Source: Liolophura sinensis (taxonomy: Eukaryota; Mollusca; Polyplacophora; Chitonida; Chitonidae). Taken from it: a stretch of 64,000 nucleotides of DNA. This document shows, in pieces, positions 56,680 through 64,000 of the stretch. Each line of letters starts with the position of its first letter. The first letter of the stretch is position 1. The stretch is taken from the NCBI RefSeq assembly GCF_032854445.1, contig NC_088301.1, forward strand, positions 34,707,187 through 34,771,186, in the 5' to 3' direction. Below the pieces are notes generated by a model. It made no database searches. It was not told the DNA's origin and saw only the letters and a list, made by a program, of their open reading frames with translations. The translations under genes and the position numbers were made by a program.

Positions 56680-59600
56680 ATGGTAAGTGTCAGAGAAAGC
56701 ATGTTTAAGAGGGGGTTGGATCGAGTAAAATGTAGTGGATGTGCTGTTCTGAAGATCCTTTTGTTGGGATAATAGTGCCGCAGACCACTTTGCTGACATG
56801 ACGAAAATTAGGTGATTCATAATCTCATACAGGGCTGAACAGTGGACTAATCTGGTATTTTCTTTTCTCACTGCTTTCTCCATAAAATGTTACGTCTCGG
56901 GTTGTTTTTGTCATAGGACTGCTAAACTATGGCGAAATATCAGTTGGTTCAATGGATTTTACATATTTCTGATATTTATCTGTCTCATCGTCGACATTTA
57001 ACTTTAATTGCATGATGCATAACCCTAAGCATACATACAACGTTTAATCATTGAACTGTAAAATATGATCCACTGACGACTTTTCCGTTCAGTAGGCCTG
57101 AACATTCAGGCCAGTAGATATCAGAAATGGTTTAAAATAGACCTCAGCATGCACATTTCAGATGGCTGCCGTTTCTTTAATATTAATGTCGCGAGATCTC
57201 ACAATTCAGTGCAGCTGAATGCTTGTTTGAGTTGAATTCTTGTCTCTCAATGCTGATATATGCTATGTCAAGTCACCAGTTTCCACTTCCTGTTCATTGC
57301 TGTCTGGTTTATACATATAAGCTGTGTGTGCTGTGCCTTCTTTAGATTTGCTGACATTGTCTCATCATGTTGCCATGTATAGTACCTCTGTGGGCTATTA
57401 TTTTGATCCCATAGTGCATTATCATACCAAAGACTGTAAAAATGGTACTTTTTGCTGCCTTGTTTGGTGCTTAGTACTTAAAAGGTTAGATCAAGGAAGT
57501 CAGACTGGTTCTCCCAGTGATGGTATAAAGTGATTGGGTAGGGTGTCATGTCTAGTATCTTCGGCATGACCTTTCAGTGACGGCAGCATGGACTTGCCCT
57601 TCCACAAGTAGACACAGTATTTGTACACTATGGCCCTCGTCAATTATGGCTGCAAAATTGTTAAGTACAATTACGTAAAACCCAAGGGTACATAAAGTAT
57701 GTATTCCATAATGCATAGTGTAACAGTGTGCAGGTGATTATGTCATTGTGCAATCTGTATGCTGATGGCTCTTGTTTTTAGAGTTCTTGCCCTTTGAATG
57801 TAGAATGGGGGACTTTGGCAGTGAATGCTTGTTACAGGTCTGTCAATGCGAATATGTATTATGTAAAGTCTCTGGTTTCCACTTCTTAATGATATCATGC
57901 CATCTGGTTTATATATCTTGGTTTTCAACTACATGCACTTGTAAAAAATGTTGTGTGTTGTTAAGGGCCATTCGATAGGGATTTGGGTCATGCACTTTAA
58001 ATTCAATTCATTTGAATTTTTTCTACCGCACAGGATGAGGGGAATTAATGTAGATATTAGGTCTTGCAATTTAAATCCAATTCATTTACTTTTGTTTTTT
58101 ATCTCCTAGGCTGAAAGGAAGGCCGTGAATAAGTATTACCCTCCTGACTGGGATCCAGCAAAGCAGGGCTCTGTGAATAAGAGAGTTGGCCAGCACCCGC
58201 TCAGAGATCGAGCTCGTAAACTTAGCCAAGGCATCTTGATTATCAGGTAAATCAGACCATAATATCATATAGTTATAACACATGCAGAAATAATCCTCAT
58301 CATGTGGAAAAACAAGTATCAAGGAATCTAACTGTACAGGAATAGCTTATGTCGTACTCTGAGTGTTGGCATCCAATATCAGTTAAATAAGTGTTAAAGT
58401 AGATGTTAAGGCTGCTATCTAGGCACTGGATGTGTTGAGGTTTTGGATTCATATAAATTGTGATAATACAAGGTAGATACCCTGCATACATGTTCATTAC
58501 ATGTACTCTGAATTGCAACATTCCTGACCATAACATTGTTTTTGTGTACGAGAATCCTTAAAGTAAATGTAACTAGTATAATGTTTATTCAAGAGCATTT
58601 GAAGGAACAGGAAGCGAGCCCGTAACAATGATTAATATCCAACATCAGTAAAACTCGTTTGAAACACAAACATGTTTTTTGTTTTATTTTTGTTATGGTA
58701 TCGTAATCTACTCTCTTTCTTTGAAAAAAGGTTTGAGTTGCCTTACAACATCTGGTGTGATGGTTGTAACAACCCAGTTGGGATGGGCGTAAGATACAAT
58801 GCTGAGAAGAAAAAAGTGGGCAATTATTACAGCACACCCATTTACAAGTTCCGCATGAAATGTCATCTGTGTGATAGCCATTTCGAAATACAGACGGACC
58901 CAAAGGTAAATCTGTTTTGTTAAACAGTACCATTAGAAAGACTATTCAAAAACATGTCCAAAAATATCTGTACTTATTTTATTTTATTGAACTAAATGCA
59001 GTCAAATGTGTGCAAGTTGAGCTTTATAGACCATTTTGATAATGTATCACCGTCACACATTTTCTAAACCATTGTATTCATATCTGAGCGAAATTTTTGT
59101 GAAAAACTTAAGTCTTGTAATGTGTGCCCGTGCACAAAAAAACAAATCTGTTTGCAAATAGTGGTTAAGGTGTGACCTAGCTTAATATGGTACATAAGGC
59201 TGACCATACAATCCAGACATTTGGGGGCCTCTTAGGCTGAGGGGGTTAGCATGCCAGGGTGGTGCAATGAAGATTCCCTCACCAATGCAGTGGATATGAG
59301 TAAAAGTCCAGCTCATGCTGGCATCCTCTCTGGCCGTGTGTGGGAAGGTCCGCGAGCAACCTGCAGATGGTCGTGGGTTTTCCCTGTCTCTGCCCAGTTT
59401 TTTCCCACCATAATTCTGGCCACCTTTGTGTTAGTGAAATATTTTTGAGTACAGCATAAAACACCAATCAAATAAATGTATATTACTGGCAGTAATGATA
59501 CTTTAATAAAAGTATTTTCTTCCTAGGTCATATGTTTTTAGAGATATGGGTATAAACTTGATAGGGGCCAAGAGTTTTGTAACTAACTAACTAACTTCTT

Positions 59601-62452
59601 TGCATCTGTCTTCTTGGGATTTTTAGAACCATGACTATGTTGTTGTGTGTGGAGCCAGACGAAAAGAGCAGCGATGGGACCCTCATCAAAATGAGCAGAT
59701 TGTTCCAGAGGGTGGGTGAATATAATAGCCAAAATGCTTTCAGAAGTTCAAAATACACAGTCAAGTTTGTTACCCAGGATGTTTTCAATCTTCACTCAAA
59801 CTAAGAGGAACTCAGAAGTAAGAGCTGAATAAAATAAGAGCGCTATTTTTTAAAGTACATTGCTTAAGAAAGTGCAACTACATGGTACCATTTCCATCAT
59901 GTTTTAAGCCTGCCCATACAAGGTTATGCGATGAAGGGTGGAATTAATATTTTTCCCTGTCAAATACACCAGTTCTAACAAACTTTCAGAGGTAAAGTCA
60001 TCAAGAAAGATCTTCATATGAATATATAACTGCATCATAAAATTGCTACATGCATGTACACTATCAATTCCTAACAATGCTGTATCGTTACAGACAAGGC
60101 TACCCAGAAAAAATTGGCCACTGATGCCATGTACAAACTGGAGCATGGATCTGATGATCAGCAGAAGAGCAAATTAGCTCGCCCGAGCCTCGGACAGCTG
60201 CAGGGAAGCAGGGGACAGTGGAAGGATGACTATCTGCTCAACAAACTTGCTAGGAACAAGTTTAGGGTTGGTTTACTAACATGAAAAGAGATTTTGTCTG
60301 TGATAGTAGAGATATGTTTCCCTAGGGCAACAGGTTCTTGCATTTTGAGGGGGCCTCCGTGGCTCAGTCGATTAGTGCGCTAGCGCAGCGTAATAACCCA
60401 GGAGTCCCTCACCAATCCGGTCGCTGTGAGTTCAAGTCCAGCTCATGCTGGCTTCCTCTCCGGCGGTACGTGGGAAGGTCTGGCAACAACCTGCGGATGG
60501 TCGTGGGTTTCCCCAGGCTCTGCCCGGTTTCCTCCCACCATAATGCTGGCCGCCGCCGTATAAGTGAAATATTCTTGAGTTCGGCGTAAAACACCAATCA
60601 AATAAATAAATAAATCTTGCATTTTGACCAAATAACTTCTAGTCAGAATTCATATTTTGCTTGCTAGCATTGTATTGCAGTGAAACTACACAGACTCACT
60701 GAATGTTTCTCCCTGAATGTATGCCATAAGAGCAAATGATGTTTACCTACTTTCTCAGGTAAGGGATCATATTCATATTGTACTGCTGAGATATTTTTGA
60801 ATGGTAATACTTGAATGCAGTGGAGTTGCTATTGGTATGGCTTCATCTCTACCCATGTCTTCATGTTTTGCAGTCAGAAAAGAAGGCTATTCAAGCAAAA
60901 CAAGCCGGTGATAAAGGTTTGCTTCAGAAGTCATCACTGGATATAACTCTGGTAGAGGAGACAGACGAGGATATCCAGCTAGCTGGATTACTCAAGTACA
61001 GGACAACAGAGTGTAAGCTGTCAGCTGTCACTAGTATACAAACATGATTTTGTGTGTCACGTAGAAGTGATTATGATCGCAGAGAGATAAACAAAAGAAT
61101 TTTAGGCATCAGTTTTGAAAAGGTTGAAATACTGCCTTGTTTGGTTACACTGTATATTGCATCTGCTTTTTATAATGCCTTATATTTCTAGCTCAGTGGG
61201 CTGGTACATGAATCCCTATTTGCATATATGTACATGTCTGCCATGAATCCCTAATTGCATGTGTACATGTATGTCATGAATCTCTAATTGCATATATGTA
61301 CATGCCTGCCATGAATCCCTAATTGCATATGTGTACATGTATGTCATGAATCCCTAATTGCATATATGTACATGTATGCCTTGAGTTTCCATCATAATCA
61401 CTAACAGCCATCTGCTAGGCACTTTTCTGTGCAAAACCATTAGGCTGATTAAACTTGTTTTTCACATCAAAACCAATAAAGATGAAAAAATTATGTATCC
61501 ACATATGCATCCACTAAGATACACGTATCTGTTGTCTGATAGAAATTCAACAGCTTTATTGCCTCAGGCAGGAGATGGGCTTGGTGTATGTAAATGTATT
61601 ACTCATTTTAACATGAAAATGATAATACAATCTAAGGGGAAGGCCTACTTAGTATTGAAATTCTTCTAGCTCTGACATAAATCTTATTTGTTTATAAACC
61701 ACACAGATTCAATCAATATGGTGAATGCCGTGATTGTGCATGTATCGCTGGCAATATAACAATGTAAGACAACCAAAAACAAAACAGAAATAAAGGTTGA
61801 GTCCCTGATATTTGTGGTATGGAAAAAGAAATTTTGATTTGTGATAGATAAATTGTTGAAGTACAACAGCATGAGCTCCATATTGCTGTAGTTTGTAGTT
61901 ATGATTTTTTTCTTCATTATTACTATTTTTTTTTTGTTTATATTTTTTTCATAAGTATTAACCAGTAGTTGTGTTGAAGTAAATATCTTCAGAGAATAAC
62001 AAATAAATTATATGCATGTGGTTTGTACCTTTACAGCTTTTGATGAAACACAGAGACGGAAAAGAAAAGAAATAGAGAGCAGGCCATTCTTTGGTGAACG
62101 TGGTACATCACAAGTTGGCACTTCGTCCATCCAGTCTCTGCCAAAGAGCAAAATAACACCAGAGGGTAAAATTGAAGAGCAGAAAAAAAGACTAGGAATT
62201 GTGATCAGCAGTCAGACACCAAGCCCATTCAGTGAAAGACAACAAAAGCAATTTCGTCAACCCTCTGTAACTTTGATTAAATCTTCCATTCCAAAAGAAA
62301 CCACTGAACAGAAACTGGATTTGAACCTGGCCAAAACTGTCAGGTCACATCAGCCTGGTAATGAGGACATATCTGATAGGAACCAACAGAGCAGTGCATT
62401 ACGTTCTCTTATATCTGAATATGCTGAAAGTGATGAAAGTGCTGAAAACTAA
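56680..62452 (+). CDS. YJU2B: YJU2-family splicing factor YJU2B (CCDC130), complete
   Basis: This Cwc16/YJU2-family nuclear protein is related to yeast Yju2/Saf4, which act in the spliceosome around step 1 and in proofreading. Seven coding exons: 56680-56682 (ATG only), 58110-58246, 58731-58905, 59627-59711, 60094-60266, 60874-61012, 62037-62452; 1,128 nt, 375 residues plus TAA. The conserved N-terminal half includes NKYYPPDWDPAK, RARKLSQGILIIRFELPYNI, two zinc-type pairs C56-x2-C59 (WCDGC) and C91-x2-C94 (KCHLC), GMGVRYNAEKKKVGNYYSTP and YVVVCGARRKEQRWD. The C-terminal third is polar and low-complexity, ending in an acidic Ser/Glu patch (SEYAESDESAEN), as in the human protein of 396 residues. 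The start is inferred: exon 2 opens in frame with AERKAVNK, where human has MGERKGVNK, and the only well-formed upstream ATG followed at once by GTAAGT is at 56680. The family call is firm; the exact start less so. Confidence 0.92.
57216..57916. repeat. Diverged direct repeat pair in YJU2B intron 1
   Basis: 57216-57318 and 57823-57916 share GAATGCTTGTT, GTCAATGC/CTCAATGC, GTTTCCACTTC and TCTGGTTTATA in the same order, offset by about 607 bp. Confidence 0.6.
59224..59478 (+). mobile_element. SINE family 1, near full length, diverged
   Basis: Degenerate tRNA-like head, AGTAAAAGTCCAGCTCATGC, CCACCATAATTCTGGCC and CACCAATCAAATAAAT tail. In YJU2B intron 3. Confidence 0.85.
60349..60614 (+). mobile_element. 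SINE family 1, full length reference copy with TSD
   Basis: Head GGGGGCCTCCGTGGCTCAGT gives a tRNA-like A box (TGGCTCAGTCG) and B box (GAGTTCAAGTCC). The body has CCTGCGGATGGTCGTGGG and CCACCATAATGCTGGCCG; the tail is (AAAT)n. Flanked by a perfect 13-bp repeat TCTTGCATTTTGA at 60336-60348 and 60615-60627. Best copy for a consensus. In YJU2B intron 5. Confidence 0.95.
61205..61384. repeat. About 35-bp tandem repeat with two alternating variants
   Basis: Five units of TGAATCCCTAATTGCATATA plus TGTACATGTMTGYCA. Units alternate between a CTGCCA ending and an ATGTCA ending, a simple higher-order pattern. In YJU2B intron 6. Confidence 0.85.
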
Positions 62453-62473
62453 AACCAAAGGTATTTATATGAA

Positions 62474-62479
62474 AATAAA
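62474..62479 (+). terminator. Candidate polyadenylation signal of YJU2B
   Basis: AATAAA lies 22 bp after the YJU2B stop codon, followed by T/GT-rich sequence (about 62485-62495) suitable as a downstream element. If used, the 3' UTR would be unusually short. Another AATAAA lies near 62998. Confidence 0.5.
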
Positions 62480-63045
62480 GGATGTTTTTTGTTAATGGTG
62501 CCCTTGTTCTGGCTTGTACATGTATGTGGTTATGTGATTTTCTTACTGAAAGGAACATAATATAGCCGATATCACGCATTGGATTTATACTTTGAATAAG
62601 GGATTATTCTTCTGTGCTTGGGAATAGTCCAGCTACCAGACATTGATTCCACGAAGGCCGTAAAAATCTGAAATCTGATTTTTACGAAATTAGGAACACT
62701 TAAGAATTGTTCTGTTAAGATAAAATTAAATCAGAGTGACTTGTATGACATCAAGGTTTTAAGTTTTGACTTTGTCTCCCAGGTGTGTTGTGTGAGGTAC
62801 AGTGCGCACAGAAGAGACACAAAAGCGTCATCAGTACGAGTACAGAGTTGTCTCCCTTACTATATACCCCTGCCTATTTGGCAGGAGGATGGAGTTTATT
62901 TTGGAGTGGACTACAGGCTCTCGAATCGGTTATGCTACTATATGTGCACTGTGTGTTCTTTAGGCCTATATGTAGGCCGGAAACAAAGAAATTTTGAAAA
63001 TAAAACCTCTATCCCATAATATCACATCGTGAAAAAAATGACACT

Positions 63046-63288
63046 AAGATTTATTTGATTAGTGCTTTAAACTGTACTTGAGAATATTTCACTGAAAACC
63101 GCAGGCCAGCATCATGGTAGGAGGCAATAAGGGAGAAGCTCGCGCTCATCCACAGGTTGCTGCCAGATCTTACCATGTATGTGAAGAAACCAGCATGACT
63201 TGAAACTCGCAGCAACTGCCTTGTTGAGGAATCTCTTGGGTCAGTGTGGGTCAGCGTACGTTAACTGCTGGAGCAGAGGCCCTCCTTA
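63046..63288 (-). mobile_element. SINE family 1, diverged
   Basis: CTTGAGAATATTTCACTG, GCCAGCATCATGGTAGGAGG, CACAGGTTGCTGCCAG and GAGCAGAGGCCCTCC at the head end. Confidence 0.8.
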
Positions 63289-64000
63289 AAGACTAGCTTC
63301 ACATTATATGTACACAAGCCATAAAGTTGTGACATTGTGGTGTTCGCTTATCTGTTTACACAGGCTCTATCAGTTCAAAGTTCATGGTTTCATTTTGGAA
63401 AATATCAGGTTTGATCACATTTCATGCATAAATGGTGGAATGAAATGTTTTCAGTAAAATTATTTGATTTTATTTTTTCTCCCAAGTATATGTAATTTTG
63501 CATTTTCATGGGATTATTTTGTACACTCTTCATGAGCTGTGGATATAATCTATCAATGAAACAACTCCGTAAAAAAAATTCAGGTGCAATGTATGTTCTG
63601 ACAACTATCAGAAAAAGCTAAAAAGTTCAAGACTGCTTCTTTACTTCAATTGCATTTAGTAGTCATTTAAGATGCAAATGTATGCCTGTGCTGGGTATCA
63701 TGATAAAACGGTTCAGTTACATTATTGCATACCATGGCCACATCCCTTTGTGCTTTGACATCGCTTTACGTCAGACTGGTGCAGATCAGTGCATTTGATT
63801 ACAAACATGGGAAGGTATACAGATTTCTAGACTTATCACATTCTGTAATGTATATACTTCAGGATACAAAGTTGATTAAAGATAATTTGGGTTCTATATA
63901 CTTGCATGTAAAGGTTAGGTTACTTTATTTGCCCAGTGCTTTAAAGTGATGTTACACAAAATGCTCCCTTAATGTTGTAATGTTAGAACTAGAAAGCCCA

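Larger units (their letters stand above)
62453..64000. other. Flank downstream of YJU2B
   Basis: Short YJU2B 3' UTR, then AT-rich sequence and a diverged minus-oriented SINE (63046-63288). ORFs here are short and match no family I know. Confidence 0.55.

Noticed and set aside
60349-60460. tRNA-like sequence with A and B boxes
   Set aside because: It is the head of a SINE: attached to the SINE body and tail, flanked by a TSD, and without a clean cloverleaf. Not annotated as a tRNA gene.
62741-63019. Cys-rich ORF downstream of YJU2B
   Set aside because: No family resemblance, no splice context and overlapping alternative frames; chance ORF in the flank.
1-64000. An undescribed multi-gene system
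   Set aside because: All protein-coding content is explained by three well-known eukaryotic genes. No additional conserved ORF cluster was found on either strand.

Overview
This window is nuclear DNA from an intron-rich animal, most likely a mollusc (bivalve or gastropod). The evidence is AT-rich sequence, small exons with GT/AG borders, many tRNA-derived SINE copies ending in AAAT repeats, and degenerate tandem arrays with 170-195 bp units. The protein sequences are animal-like. I found no prokaryotic operon, CRISPR array, phage or transposase gene. The most interesting material is in gene structure and repeats, not in an exotic gene cluster.

Three conserved housekeeping genes account for the coding content. 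(1) Minus strand, 3248-26527: a complete ABCD3/PMP70 peroxisomal ABC half-transporter. I could place all 27 coding exons with consistent phases, giving 664 codons plus stop. (2) Minus strand, 31219-55554: AGL, the bifunctional glycogen debranching enzyme. 28 coding exons are visible, about 1,360 codons. The exons for the start of the glucanotransferase barrel, about 170 residues, are absent and probably lie in the 200-N assembly gap at 52676-52875. (3) Plus strand, 56680-62452: YJU2B (CCDC130), a Cwc16/YJU2-family splicing factor. Seven coding exons give 375 codons plus stop, and the first coding exon holds only the start codon.

Layout: 1-3247, flank downstream of ABCD3; 3248-26527, ABCD3; 26528-31218, intergenic, with SINEs, a TA repeat and a palindrome; 31219-55554, AGL; 55555-56679, a head-to-head (divergent) AGL/YJU2B promoter region; 56680-62452, YJU2B; 62453-64000, downstream flank with one SINE. 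The genes do not form one pathway: lipid import into peroxisomes, glycogen breakdown, and pre-mRNA splicing. ABCD3 and AGL are also linked in human (both at 1p21), so old linkage is possible.

The introns hold at least 14 copies of one SINE family (five with 12-13 bp target-site duplications), three or more copies of a second tRNA-headed SINE, a pearl/HINE-like tandem array, two foldback elements, short palindromes, and a 1.7 kb element with terminal inverted repeats. The least expected signal is a recurring one: short tandem duplications of DNA carrying a 3' splice site plus the start of an exon. Two are in AGL and one is in YJU2B, and each leaves a decayed pseudo-exon or decoy acceptor directly upstream of the working exon.
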